NCBI GenBank assembly: GCA_010909165.1
Contig: MU008174.1
Span: forward strand, 62,001 to 126,000
DNA length: 64,000 bases
Source of the DNA: Anthoceros angustus
Taxonomy: Eukaryota > Streptophyta > Anthocerotopsida > Anthocerotales > Anthocerotaceae
Reading direction: 5' to 3'
Shown: one piece after another, positions 1-10,880 of the stretch
Numbering within the stretch: position 1 is the first letter of the stretch
Layout of the letters: every line of letters begins with the position of its first letter
The notes under the pieces: generated by a model
What the model saw: only the letters and a program-made list of their open reading frames with translations
Told to the model about the DNA's origin: nothing
Databases searched by the model: none
Translations under genes and position numbers: made by a program

Positions 1-49
1 GGGCACTGCAAACCATGGGCTGCACTACACAAAACAATCAGGTAATCAA

Positions 50-526
50 GTCGAACTTTCATATTACCTTTCAGTTAGGGCATCGATGGACACAAAGATC
101 GGTCTCGGCATTACATGTAAAAGACACAGTGGTGGTCATCTAAAAAGCAATCGATTGTGGCCTACGATCGTGAGGCGAATATTCTTTTTAGCAGCTCAAG
201 AGGTAATGCATATGCGGTCCCTTCTGGACACACTTGGACATGAGCAGAAAGTGCCTTCATGTATTTGGTGTGATAATCAGTCAGCGATAGCCATCGCCAA
301 GAATCCTGTGGCACATTCCCGCACAAGGCACATAGATGTTAAACAACATTTCATTCGTAAGGCAATAGAAGACAAAGTTCTTGATTTGAAGTATATCTGT
401 ACGAGCGACAACATGGCAGATCAGTTGACAAAGGCACTGGCCAAAGAAGCACACTGGAAACATACAAGAGCACTAGGTATTGAAGCAGTTGAAGTTAACA
501 AGCAGAAAGCTGACCATTCAACGTGA
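50..526 (+). pseudogene. Ty1/copia RNase H C-terminal fragment
   Basis: This is the 3' end of a copia pol gene, cut by the window start. The translation has the copia RNase H pattern: an ASMDTK stretch equivalent to the usual GD.DTR.S, then in another frame KKQSIVAYDREAN (family form KKQ..VALSSTEAEY), then CDNQSAIAIAKNP, SRTRHIDVKQHFIR and a DQLTKAL-type end. The shift of frame around 150-190 means it cannot be translated as one protein, so it is a relic. It ends with TGA near 524. Family assignment is firm; which element it belonged to is not. Confidence 0.85.
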
Positions 527-562
527 AGCTCGAAGACAAGATATGTATGCTGCAACTAGCCT

Positions 563-740
563 AAGTGGGAGTAGAAAGATTTAGATGGAAATAGTGTAGT
601 CTAGCAGCAGCATATAGAACAAACCTGTAAATAAAACTATACGTAAATAGCTATAAACAATATGTCCTAAAAGGACCAGAAACCCTAACTGCCGGGCGCA
701 CATAGGAGCAGCTCTGCTCTGCTCTCCTCTGAAGCTATAT
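563..740 (+). repeat. putative polypurine tract and 3' LTR start
   Basis: About 37 bp after the RNase H stop lies AAGTGGGAG (563-571), the same purine tract seen at 5136-5144 and, on the minus strand, at 6793-6801. In copia elements this motif primes plus-strand synthesis just before the 3' LTR. The following sequence does not begin with a clean TG, and no matching 5' LTR is in the window, so the LTR itself is inferred. Confidence 0.35.
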
Positions 741-744
741 TAAC

Positions 745-1692
745 CCGGAAGAGGCATCAGCCATATGGGATCAGCTAGATAAAACTTATCAGGTTCAAAA
801 CATACTAGCACTCTATGTAGTAAGGCAAGATTTTTATGCTTTGAAAATGAAAGAGGGAGACAGGATTGCTGCCCATACCAGCAAGTTCCGTCATGTAAGA
901 GCTCAGCTCACTTTGTTGACTAGTAAACTAATGGACGAAGTGGACGCTGTTGCCCAATTCTTGACCAGTTTACCTCCCTCATACCAATCTTTTGTATCCA
1001 GCCAGAATCGCCCCATACAGGCTGCACAGACTAATGTTGCTTCTAGAAGTGGTAGCACAGTCACTCTTGAAGAGGTGATTGCCGCCTTGTACTAGGAAGA
1101 GCAGAGTCGACTCTTTATATCTGAAGTTCCTAAGAACAAGACATAAAAAGTGTTAGCAGCAAACCGCAAGCCATTCAAAGGGAAGACAACATCGAAATTA
1201 GGAACACGACCTAGATCCATACTTGTTTTATCTTCCCCTACAAAACGACTAGGGAACTATAATTGGTGCGGTATTCCAAGCCATTGGGCCAAGGAATGCA
1301 AAAAGAAAAAGGGTGGAGAGCCTCAGAAAAATTCAAAGGATACAACAAGTATGGTGATAAAGGAAAAACAGTCGGGTGATAAACCCCCTGTTAAGATACT
1401 CACGGTTTGCCTTGTGAGATCACTCTCAAAGAATGGCATCTGGCATCTGGACTCAAGTGCCACATCTCATATCTGCAAAGATAAAGATCAATTCCATTCT
1501 ATGGAAAACAATACATCTTCAGCTAAAGTCCTCCTTGGAGACGAACAAAACAAAACAAGCTTACAAATTCAAGGACAAGGTACCTGTAAATTTATGCTTC
1601 ATAATGGTTCAATCCTGATTATAGAAGATGTGTTGTACGTACCCAGTGTGGCCAAGAACCTCATGTCTATGAGTAGACTTATGCAACTTTGA
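745..1692 (+). pseudogene. copia gag, zinc knuckle and protease
   Basis: The first part reads as a copia gag (UBN2/Retrotran_gag_2 type) with WDQLDKTYQ, a region of LKMKEGDRIAAH, and the typical AQFLTSLPPSYQSF. A stop near 1093 and another near 1145 interrupt it. The zinc knuckle reads CGIPSHWAKEC, but the first Cys of CX2CX4HX4C is replaced. The protease region has WHLDSSATSHIC, where the active site DSGA is DSSA, and ends VLYVPSVAKNLMSMS. The protein is not expected to be functional. Confidence 0.85.
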
Positions 1693-1701
1693 CAGTTTAG
1701 C

Positions 1702-2788
1702 ATGAGTGTAGAAGATGATACTTGTCTCTTCTTCCGAAAAGCCAATCCAGCTGATTATGTCTTTAGGGGTATTCTTGAGAATGACCTCTATTGTCTTGAC
1801 ATATATACCTGTAAACCATCCATAGGCGTAGCTTCTGTCAATACTCAGAGATTAATTATCCTATGGCATGCTAGACTAGGTCACGTCAATAAACATAAGC
1901 TGATAGACATGTCAGTGCAAGAATGTCACAAAGAACCCTTACCTCGCTATGTTAAGGATCTTCCATTATGTGAAGCCTGTATAATTGCCAAACAGAAGCA
2001 GCATCCGTTTCCTGCCGTTGCCTCATACAGGGCCAACGAAATTTTGGAATTAGTATATGCTGACATATCTGGCGAAATACAAACTCCTTCATTGGTGGAG
2101 CAATATATTACCTGTGCCTCACTGATGATTATTCCTGGTACACTTGGACAATGCCTATGCACCATAAAAGTGACACCTTTGTATTATTTCAAAACTGGAT
2201 GATCTCTGTTCAAAGGCAAACAAGCTAAAATGTCTCCGCACAGACAATGGCGGTGAATTTGTAAATCATACTTTTGATACCTTCCTGCAAGTCCATGGAG
2301 TACAACGTCAGCTTACTGTTCCATATACACCGCAACAGAATGGCGTTGCTGAAAGGAAGAACCAGACCCTTCTGTCCATGACCCACAACATGCTCTTATG
2401 GTCTGGATTGAGCCAACGGTTTTGGGCAGAAGCCTTAGTTATAGTAACATACATCCTAAACCACTTGTTTACAAGCTCATTTCCCTCTAAAACACCTTAT
2501 GAAGTACTTTGGGGAAGGAAGCCCAACTTACTACACCTTAGGGTATTTGGCTCTAAGGCCTTCGCCTCCATCCCTGAAGAGAAACGAAGGAAACTTGACT
2601 CTCGAGCTCAAGCCCTTATATTTGTGGGCTACAGTGACACCTCCAAGGCCTATAAACTGTATGATCCTGCTACCCAACAAGCCACTTTATCTCGATCAGT
2701 CACCTTTGTTGAACCACTCTCTCCTCGATTACAATCTCATCCAGAAATAGAGGGAGAGAATTCAGAAATAGAGGGAGCCTTATCTTAA
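1702..2788 (+). pseudogene. copia GAG-pre-integrase and integrase
   Basis: The HHCC zinc-binding domain is visible: LWHARLGHVNK, then CEACIIAKQKQHPF. The catalytic core has its first Asp in LVYADISGEIQTPS. A frameshift near 2098 follows (the continuation YYLCLTDDYSWYTW is in the next frame), then CLRTDNGGEFVNH with the second Asp and QQNGVAERKNQT with the catalytic Glu. The C-terminal part keeps the copia signature LHLRVFGSKAF and IFVGYSDTSKAYKLYDP. The gene stops at 2786, with further stops downstream. Confidence 0.88.
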
Positions 2789-3139
2789 GATGAAGATGAT
2801 GCTAAAACAGTTTCCGAATGATATTGCTCCCGAGGCAGAAGCTGAACTTGCCCCTATAGCCCAAGAGGCCGGAACCCCTCCTGATCTTCCAAACAATACT
2901 GAGCTCGTAGTCCAACCTTTCAAACGAGAAGAGGATGACCCTGCACATCCCAATCCAGATGCCGCAAAGGAGGCTGATCCTAAACCACTTCTGCGACGAT
3001 CTGGCAGATATCGAGCTCCACTTGAACAATGGCAAGAACCACGTTATGAATTTATTGACTTTTGAACATCATATGTAGAGATTGTTCACTCTGCATCTAT
3101 GACTATACACTTGGAACCATAATCACTATCAGCAGCACT

Positions 3140-3978
3140 TAATGGACCTGAACGTGATAAATGGAAAATGGCAGTTGATGATGAATATACCTCCCTGGTT
3201 AAAAATGGGACGTGGAAACTCATAGACTTGCCACCTGGACGCAAACCCATTTCCTGTAAATGGGTATTTAAACTCAAGACATGTTGTAAGAAGCCTGCTC
3301 TTTATCGCTAATTGGACTAGGCCAGATATAGCCTTCATTGTAAATACACTTTCTCAATTCCTAGAGAAGCCTGGGATGATACATTGGATAGCAGTAAAAC
3401 GAGTGTTTCGCTACCTAAAGGACACCCAACTTTACGGCCTACAATACAGAAGCAACAAAAAAGGCACACTCACCCTAAAAGGATACACTGATGCAGGCTG
3501 GGCATCGAATGGAGACTCCAGAAGAAGTCTCTCAACTTATTATTTCTTGTTGTCTTCTGCAGCTATTAACTAGAGTAGTAAGAAACAAACAATGGTAGCC
3601 TTATCCTCTACTGAAGCTGAGTATAAGAGTCTTACTGAGGCATCAAAAGAGGTAGAATGGGAGCACTCCTTCCTCGCCAGCATTGACCAACAACAGCAGC
3701 AACCTACGATAATACAACATTTCACCTGCGATAACATTTCAGCTCTAGACCTTGTTGCTAACCCAAGGTTCCACGCAAGGACAAAACACATTGAAATATA
3801 GCATCACTATATTTGTGATGTGGTTGCAAAAGGAGCGGTGAAAGTAGCCTACGTTCCTACAGAAGAAAATATAGCAGATATCCAAACGAAAGCATTGTCC
3901 AAACACAAGCACTACTTTTATATGGCAGGTCTTGGGCTGGTTGACTTCTCAACATACTTTGACCCAAAGACAGGATAG
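3140..3978 (+). pseudogene. copia reverse transcriptase remnant and RNase H
   Basis: The RT starts normally (DDEYTSLVKNGTWKLIDLPP, then KPISCKWVFKLK) but at about 3285 the sequence jumps to the region just before RNase H (TRPDIAFIVNTLSQFLEKP). The whole catalytic centre with YVDD is therefore deleted. RNase H follows: GYTDAGWASNGDSRRS, KKQTMVALSSTEAEYKS, CDNISALDLVANP, ARTKHIEI and EENIADIQTKAL. In-frame stops lie near 3571 and 3799. An internal deletion of about 0.8-1 kb explains the layout. Confidence 0.88.
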
Positions 3979-5135
3979 TCTCTCGAACTTATCTGATGTG
4001 GTGAAGGGGGTGGGAGCAGAAGCTCCCTAATTGAAATTGCGAGAGTATATTGCCTCCTTCACAAGCAAGGCTACCACCTGCTACATACAAACACACGTTT
4101 AGTGACTACATGAAACAGTTAGTGGGCACAAGTGGATGCAGCTTCATGCAAACCCAATCACTTGTTGTCTGTTACTCCCCCGAATCCTCCTTCTTGACCA
4201 CATGTACCTCCATATGGTATGCACGCTTCAGGCGATCCATCAATATGATGGTTTCCCTGACAGGACGCACCAAGGTGGTCTCCTCTGAGATGTCGCAGTC
4301 CGGTACATGGATACTGCTGGCAGAGGAGTAGCCGAATCCAACTTCTTCCAGCTGAGGCTAATGTTGAGAGAGACCTTGCAGCCTCCCAGGCGCACTGTAG
4401 TGCCGACGCAGTGTCTCTCATCCCATTCCTCCACTTCAGCTAGTGGAGGAACCTGTGCAGATTTGGTTTCCTGTGTGCTATTCGCAGTTCCTCTGTGCCA
4501 CTTCCTACTCCTTATTGGAGTGCTAGCTTTGTACAGTTTTCCACTTCTCGTCCTCATGATAATCAACAGAATGAGGATGCATAATATGCAAAGCTGGAAC
4601 ATTGCCATTGCTACCTGGGACGAGTAGCTTAGGATGACTAAGCTACTGCTATATAGCCAGCAGATGAGGTAGGCATGGTCCCGAGGCACTTCGAGTCATA
4701 TGCCGGTGAGCTCGGTGGCCTACTCAAGTGGTACATGACTTGAGTGCTAGTGCAGCCAGCAGCCTGCACAATCTCATTGTTAGCATCGCTGATAGGTGTC
4801 CGAGCTCTTCTGGTGAATCGGCCTTGGCTATCCCAGGCTCCTAAGCCCTGGGAGAATTTTAAATGCAGAGGCGACATGGTGAGCTCCAGCAAGCGGCGTT
4901 CAATCTTGAGCCTTATCACAAGAATGAAGGCATATAAGATGCCTACAAACGGGGCGCACCTCACAGGATACGGCTCCATGCCGTCAAAGTCCATTGCTTA
5001 TCAAGGACTGGAGTGGAGCGTAATGGACGTGGGGTGTAGTTGAGTGTTACATGTGCGCCGCCTTCAAGACGGGAGCTGAAGAGACTGCCACGAGAAGACC
5101 TTCAAGAGACTGTCCTGTTCTTAACATGCTTCAAC
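3979..5135 (+). other. post-pol region with a 106-codon ORF
   Basis: Between the copia pol stop and the putative 3' LTR there are no recognised domains. An ATG ORF at 4307-4627 (106 codons) contains one strongly hydrophobic stretch (around LLLIGVLALYSFPLLVLMII). The opposite strand is also open at 4240-4689, so chance is possible. A purine-rich run lies at 4000-4019. Sirevirus copia elements can carry an env-like gene here, but I see no homology beyond position and hydrophobicity. Confidence 0.2.
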
Positions 5136-5400
5136 AAGTGGGAGTGATAAAACCTAAGAGTGGTTAGGTTAAGTGTGTTATCAGCATATTAAGAAATAGA
5201 TTAATTAATGTTTAAAGTCAGCAGGTTACCCTTTCATTAGGGTTACGTCGTTCCATCAATAGGCACACCTTTTCATAATAATTTAAGTTGGACTTACAAG
5301 AACATATATAGCATATATACAAGCAACTTCCTTGACAAGATGTAATTATTTAATTGTTTATTATTTAATTGACCTGCACTTAATGCTTAAGTTTATGAGT
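5136..5400 (+). repeat. putative copia LTR start
   Basis: AAGTGGGAG at 5136-5144 is directly followed by TGATAAAACC, a polypurine tract followed by a 5'-TG LTR terminus. The downstream sequence is AT-rich with a TATATA-like stretch at about 5308-5320. No second copy of this LTR is present in the window, so its right end is unknown. Confidence 0.4.
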
Positions 5401-5491
5401 CAGCCGCCCAGGTAGTTGTGCATAAAGTAGCGAGGCGACAAGCGACTTGTGTATCCANGTGTATTCTATCTCTACCCGATATATCGTGCAA

Positions 5492-5575
5492 AAGCCATAA
5501 ACAAATAGTATACAAGCCAATAATAGCTATGGTAAGCCATAAACAATTAGTATACAAGCCAATAATAGCTATGGT
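5492..5575. repeat. 42-bp tandem duplication
   Basis: Two nearly identical 42-bp units, beginning AAGCCATAAACAA and ending ATAGCTATGGT, lie head to tail at 5492 and 5534. They differ by one base. They lie shortly after one of the two N positions (5458). The surrounding 5.4-6.3 kb shows no gene I can support. Confidence 0.85.
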
Positions 5576-6324
5576 AGGGAAAAAGGTTGATATAGGAATT
5601 ATGGGTTGGTAGAGGAAGGAGACAATTAATGAGAGACAATTAATGAGCATGTTAGTGTGATATCCAGTTTGGGCGCCATTAACAATAGTTGTGAAGAGAG
5701 TGCAATGAAGAGCAATAGGAAAAACATTAACTAATTGTACTTCCAATGGGGTGTAATAAAGAGGGGGCGATAGAGAGAGAGGGTCCTTATTACGGTCATG
5801 TTGCATTTGCATGAGGGAATTCATAAACAATGCGTATGAGAGAGGGATGTAGTTAAGAGGGTGAAGTGGTAGGAGAGAGCAAGGTTCGTGTTAAGATTGT
5901 AGGCCCAATGCGGAAAGAAATGACAAACTTAATACTAAGCCTCCAAATGATGTTGCAAGTTACAAGTGTAACATAAAATTGCAACACGAATGTACATAGG
6001 GGCCATTTCTAGTAGGGCACGTTGGGCACGATGACTGCCATGGCTGATGGTGTGGTAGATGGAGGATCTGTCTGTGCCCATGGAACATCAACACCTTGAC
6101 CTAGCATTTGTGTCCAATATGCCCTGGAATACATGGAAGGGGATGGCATAGGGGTTTGAAGAAACTCGGTGAAGGACTGTGAAGTCCTTGTAGAAAGAGA
6201 ATCCTAGGAGGTTGGTTACATTGTTGCTCGCTTGATGTCGGTGCTATAACGAGTCCTTGGTACATCCCACTTGGTGGTGGTGGCCCATGGTTCACATATC
6301 GACCTTCCATAATGATTGCCTTTC

Positions 6325-6600
6325 TACCAAACTTGTACTTTCTTCCAAGGGCCTACTTGCACGCTCTTCCAACGCCACTGGAATGCTCCTCCAAGCCCAC
6401 CAAACTCAACGCTCTAGTCTCGCTACACTCTTTCAAGCCCACGCCAAACTTAAATGCTCTTCCAAGCCTCTTGCCCAAATTGGAATGCTCTTCTCGCCAC
6501 CTCCAAACTCGAATGCTCTTCCAAGCCCCCACCAACACGCCTTCCACCCTCCTACCAAACTTGAATGGGATTCCAAGCCCCTACTAAACTTGCATGTGAA
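6325..6600. repeat. degenerate tandem repeat, about 30-36 bp
   Basis: A variable unit built on AATGCTCTTCCAAGCCC followed by a CACCAAACT-like segment recurs about seven times. All frames of the plus strand are fairly open because the unit has few stops, which gives spurious Pro/Leu/Ser-rich ORFs. I treat it as a decayed minisatellite, not a gene. Confidence 0.6.
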
Positions 6601-6801
6601 ACTTTGTGAATTGCAACGAAACTTTGAAGAAGCTCGTTGAATTGCAAAAAGGAATAAAGCAATTAATTAAAAGTTGAATACAAAATTGTCTTAAGTACTT
6701 CATGTGAGTAGGTGTGACCATTCACCACTAACCAAGATATTAAATAACTAAATAATAAGCGGTAGGTTAATAACAACCTTCACATTCTAACACTCCCACT
6801 T
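6600..6801 (-). repeat. putative minus-strand copia PPT and LTR start
   Basis: On the minus strand AAGTGGGAG (6801-6793) is followed by TGTTAGAATGTG, a copia polypurine tract plus LTR 5' end. This could be the 3' LTR of the minus-strand copia whose pol ends near 8060, but 1.25 kb of unexplained sequence separates them. The left limit of the LTR is not seen. Confidence 0.4.
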
Positions 6802-8059
6802 AACCTGAGCAGGTAATTATTTATTCACCACTGAGTTCCAAGTAACTTATGGTAAATACGGATAAATCCGGATAAAAATACCGTTATGTACCCATGGGCA
6901 TGCGCATGTGGGGGTAATGGGGTTGTTAGATACCTTTCACCCCGTGAAAGCCGTATCCGCGGCGCTCAAAACACACCCGAATGGACTCGAAGAGGACGCA
7001 GAGCCATCGGCTCGACGGGGAGGAATCGGCCGGAACAATTAAGCGGCGGTGCGGATGAGTGTGGGAGGTCGCTCGCCTCGCCCAACAAAGCCAACAGCGG
7101 CTGGCGCCTGCGGCGATGGTCGCAGGAGAGACAGACCACTGCATGCATGGCAAACACGATTCGGTCGCCTCGCCGGGCCCCTGATGATTCATCTGATGGG
7201 GCGAAGAAGCATGCCAGTCGCCCCTCACCACTCAAACTTGTGCCTTGTTTACAGTGTGTTCTTCCCATGACCCATTGTAGCCGAATAAGACGCACCCTCA
7301 ACGAGACATGCAGGCGTGTGCGGGAGATATAGCCTCGTAGTTGAAATTGCACTATATCCATGCTTCATGTCCTATTTTGTTTTTGAAGTGCTGAGTTAAC
7401 CATTGCGTGTGTATCTATAGAGATGGAAGATGTTCCTCACGAAGTCACAGGCCCTCAAGACCCAACGGCGCCCAGGCTCCGGACCCTTCCAACTTTGAGT
7501 ATGTTGCCCCCATCCCGGTTATCCTCCTAGGTGACCTCCAGATACATGGCCAATGGAAAAAATCCATAGAGGTCCGATGCGTGTTGATCCCTTCATCCGG
7601 ATGTGAGATATGACCGAGACACTTTGAGGAGGACGGAGAAAAGATCCAGGGATGATAAGAAGAAGGATAGCGCCTAGGCGGGACATCCAAGACCTACACT
7701 CACGGATGCACAATGGGAAGAGTGGATAGTGCAAGCGTCTTAAGGTAAATATAAAGAAGGTGGCTTCAAAATTAGCTAAATCTGCACTAGTACTTGTTAG
7801 TTGAAAATACTAACCTCGATCAATTACTTGTCGATTCACGATTTGATTTAACCTAATGCTTCATCCACTGACAGAATGTGCAGACAACTTAACAGAAAAA
7901 AAAATTTGCACTGACCATGGATGCCTTGAAACATGTAAACAAACTCAGGTGGCGAAAACTAGCAAGCTAAGGAGTTAGCAGCTAGTAAAACTCCAAACTA
8001 AAAAACTATGAAATTTTATCAGAGGCCACCCACGGTCCAAGTAGTAAGACTGTTAAATT
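6802..8059. other. no recognisable gene
   Basis: Mixed-composition sequence with short open frames on both strands between 6886 and 7734, none with a family signature. A GC-rich block lies at 6940-7230. The position between a putative LTR and a minus-strand pol suggests retrotransposon-derived or later inserted sequence. Confidence 0.4.
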
Positions 8060-9490
8060 AGAAATGAAACTCCCTAAGACCTAGAGACTCTAGGTGCTTA
8101 AAGTGCTTAATTTTAGGCAAAGCCTTAGTTAAAATATCAGCAGTGTCATCTTCTGTGCTGATATACTTAATCTTTACTATTCCTCTCTCGGCAACATCCC
8201 GGATGTAATTGTGATAGAGCTCTATATGTTATGTCCTAGCATGAAACCTAGGGTTAGCAACTAAAGCTATAGCACCCATATTATCACAAAACAGACTAGT
8301 AGGACTGGCCAGGACCGATTTACGTAATCAAGAAATTGACGCTCCCACTCGCCTCCTTGCAGCATCCGCCGTGGCTTTGTACTCGGCAGAGAAGACAAAG
8401 CAAGAGAAGCTTGTTTCTAACTCCAACTAATGCACCCGAGGCCAAGGAAACAATAAGCAAAGACTCTTTTCAAGATTGGACGCCCAATCAAGATCGGCAA
8501 AAAAGAGGTAAAAGTGACTTGCTCCCACTGAATATTGTAAACCATAGGAAATAGTGCCCTTGATATAACGATAGATACGCTTAATGTCCAATGTGGCGTG
8601 TGCTACTTGAACTGCGAAACCATACTAACATCGATGGTCGTCGAGTCCAATTGGCTGTGAAAATCAAACAACTAACAACCTCGCATAAGGAATGATGCTA
8701 TATCTTTAAGATCTCCGCACTGAGGAGCTTGATCTATACTAAACTTTTCCCCACCGCAGAGGGAGTCGTAACAGTCCGGCCTCATCCATATGAAAGCGCT
8801 TAAGAATTTCTTTGATGTACTTAGTTTGATGAAGAATAATTTGACTGCACGCAAAAAACTGGATGCCGAGATGTAATACAGATCCTCTTGATCCCATTTC
8901 AAACTCAACAAGCATAGTCTTAACTTTCTAGTTGTGGAGTACTATTACGAGAAGGCAATCATCCACGTAAAGTGCGAGAACAAAAGACCACCTGGGGTAA
9001 AACACATTGTTGTCATGGGATTGTAGAAAACCTAGCTTCTTCAAGTACTTCACAATCCGCTTGTACCACGCTCTTGGACTTTGTTTCAAGTAAATAGTCT
9101 TTAGCTTGCAAACTTTCCTAGCCCATTTTTGTTGATGAAGCCTCGTTGCATGTATAAAACTTCTTCTAACTCCCCATGCAGAAAGCGTATATACGTCCAT
9201 CCGTTGGACTTCAAGATCATACTGTAGCCATGGCTAGCAACATACGGACAGAAGGTGGCTTCACAACCGTGAGAAGGTATCGCCATAATCAATACCGGTA
9301 TTTGACTAAACCCCTCGCAACCAAGCGTGATTTATATCTAGCCAGCTCCATCCGACTTGAGCTTGGTCTTGAAGACCCACTTACGCTAATAGGTTTCCGC
9401 CGTGGAAGATCAACAAGTTCCCAAGTGTTATTCTTCATAAGAGAGTTGTACTCATCATCAATCGAAATGCCAATGGTGTCCATCCGTCCG
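8060..9490 (-). pseudogene. copia reverse transcriptase and RNase H
   Basis: The RT begins at 9483 (DDEYNSLMKNNTWELVDLP, ARYKSRLVARG). Downstream fragments in shifting frames include RLHQQKWARKVCKLK and FVLALYVDDCLLV (YVDD catalytic motif, about 8940-8980). The RNase H tail at 8280-8060 reads NIELYHNYIRDVAERG followed by DDTADILTKALPKIKHF. It cannot make a continuous protein. Confidence 0.85.
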
Positions 9491-9770
9491 TGATTGCTTC
9501 CTCATAGGATGCGGATCCGCCTTACATCGCATATGTAGGCTAGAAACATGGGCACCATGCTTCAAATCCACAACTGATAAGGAGGCGCCCCATTTCACAG
9601 ATCTCGCCCACGAGCGTGATACCGTGAACAGTGGTCTCTGCGAGGTGGAGAGGGAGGCCTCCACCGCCGAGATCCTTCCGGATCATCAAGCTGAAAATGA
9701 CCAACACCATCCATTGATGCATTCTCAAGGTCAAGATCTGCTTTCTTCCCTTCCTCATGTTGAGAAGTAG

Positions 9771-10830
9771 TCAAGATTCTAGGTGTGCTCTCACCATCGA
9801 AAATGGATCAAAGAAAAACAGCGGAGAAGAATCAACATGTGGAGGACTAGGTGTCATCTTGAATTTTCGCCACCGACTCATGTGAAGGAGAAAATATAGA
9901 CCTGAATCTTCTAATGTTAGGAGAATGTAGTTCACAAAGGTGACACTACGAGCAAGTGTGAGTTTCCTGGTCTTAGGGTCATACAACTTGTAGGCTTTAC
10001 TTTCCTCAGAATAGCCTACAAAGAAATAGGGCCTGGACCTATCATCTAACTTCCGACGTTTGGACACAGGAATGAACACAAAAGCAGGAGAGCTAAAGAC
10101 ACGAAGATGCAACAAACTAGGTTTCTTGCTCCAAAAGGCTTCAAAAGGGGTTGCGTCAGGTAAAGAGGCTGTGGGAACTCTGTTTAAGATATAAGTAGCC
10201 GTCACAATCGCCTCTGCCTAATATCCCTTTGGAAGTCCTGACTAAGAGAGCTTACTACATGTCATCCCCATCAAAGTCTGATTTTTTCTCTCACTCCATT
10301 TTGTGAGGAGTGTATGGAACCGTGAGTTGCCTTCTAATTCCATTTTTCAAAAAGATCATCATACTTTGCCCAAGAAATTCACCACCATTTCAGACATTTA
10401 ACTAACTTTCGCTTTGTTGTTGAACAGGGAATCCAAGCGCTATCTTATCAAATGCCTCACTCTTCAACTTCAAAGGAAATGTCCAAGTGAATCGAGAATA
10501 GTCATCAGAGTTAGATAATACCAAGCGCCACCAGGAAGAGACTTGCGCCTTGCCGAATATCAAGATGAAAGCTCAAGTACCTCAAAGGCCCTAGTAGCAT
10601 CCTTGTTCTTGAAAGGTAATTCCTTGGATAAGATACATGATTTGCAAGCATGAAGGTCCTTGAATTGAGCTGGAAGTCTCTCCTTGTAACACCATACATC
10701 AAGCTCAATTTCACCTTGTTGATATGACCAAGGCGAGCATGCCAAAGTTCAACGCTTTTAAAATGTATCATTGAACTTGGGACAAGACTTATAGTCGAGA
10801 TAAAGTTCATTAACCAATACACCTCTTTCT
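9771..10830 (-). pseudogene. copia GAG-pre-integrase and integrase
   Basis: LWHARLGHINKVKLSL (around 10750) gives the HH part of the zinc finger, and CKSCILSKELPF in another frame gives the CC part. Traces of the core (NGGEFLGQ, then RRQLTVPYTP) lie at 10.3-10.4 kb. The C-terminal domain is clear from 10205 to 9940: TYILNRVPTASLP, LHLRVFSSPAF and YFFVGYSEESKAYKLYDP. At least three frame changes are needed to follow it, so it is a relic. Confidence 0.85.
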
Positions 10831-10880
10831 ATGCACGATTAGGGCTGGAAATTTTATACAAGCGAGAATTCAAATCAACC

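Larger units (their letters stand above)
745..5144 (+). mobile_element. degenerate Ty1/copia retrotransposon
   Basis: Copia domains follow in order: gag (745-1094), zinc knuckle and protease (1150-1692), GAG-pre-integrase and integrase (1702-2788), RT start and RNase H (about 3140-3978). Several stops and frameshifts break it, and the RT core is missing, so it is non-autonomous. If the AAGTGGGAG/TG junction at 5136-5146 is its 3' LTR boundary, about 1.15 kb of extra sequence lies between pol and the LTR, as in Sirevirus-like copia elements. The pol part is certain; the 3' limit is inferred, and the 5' LTR was not found. Confidence 0.8.
8060..10880 (-). mobile_element. degenerate Ty1/copia retrotransposon, minus strand
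   Basis: Read on the minus strand, copia pol domains run from GAG-pre-integrase at 10.8 kb through integrase (9.77-10.5 kb), RT (8.7-9.5 kb) to the RNase H tail at 8060-8280. Many stops and frameshifts break it. No gag and no 5' LTR are recognisable to the right of 10.88 kb. It is a different lineage copy from the plus-strand element: the shared motifs are similar but not near-identical. Confidence 0.85.

Noticed and set aside
4240-4689. A 149-codon minus-strand ORF after the copia pol
   Set aside because: It lies antisense to the element, has no family signature, and starts within noncoding sequence.
6257-6640. Pro/Leu/Ser-rich ORFs on both strands
   Set aside because: They are translations of a degenerate DNA repeat that lacks stops.
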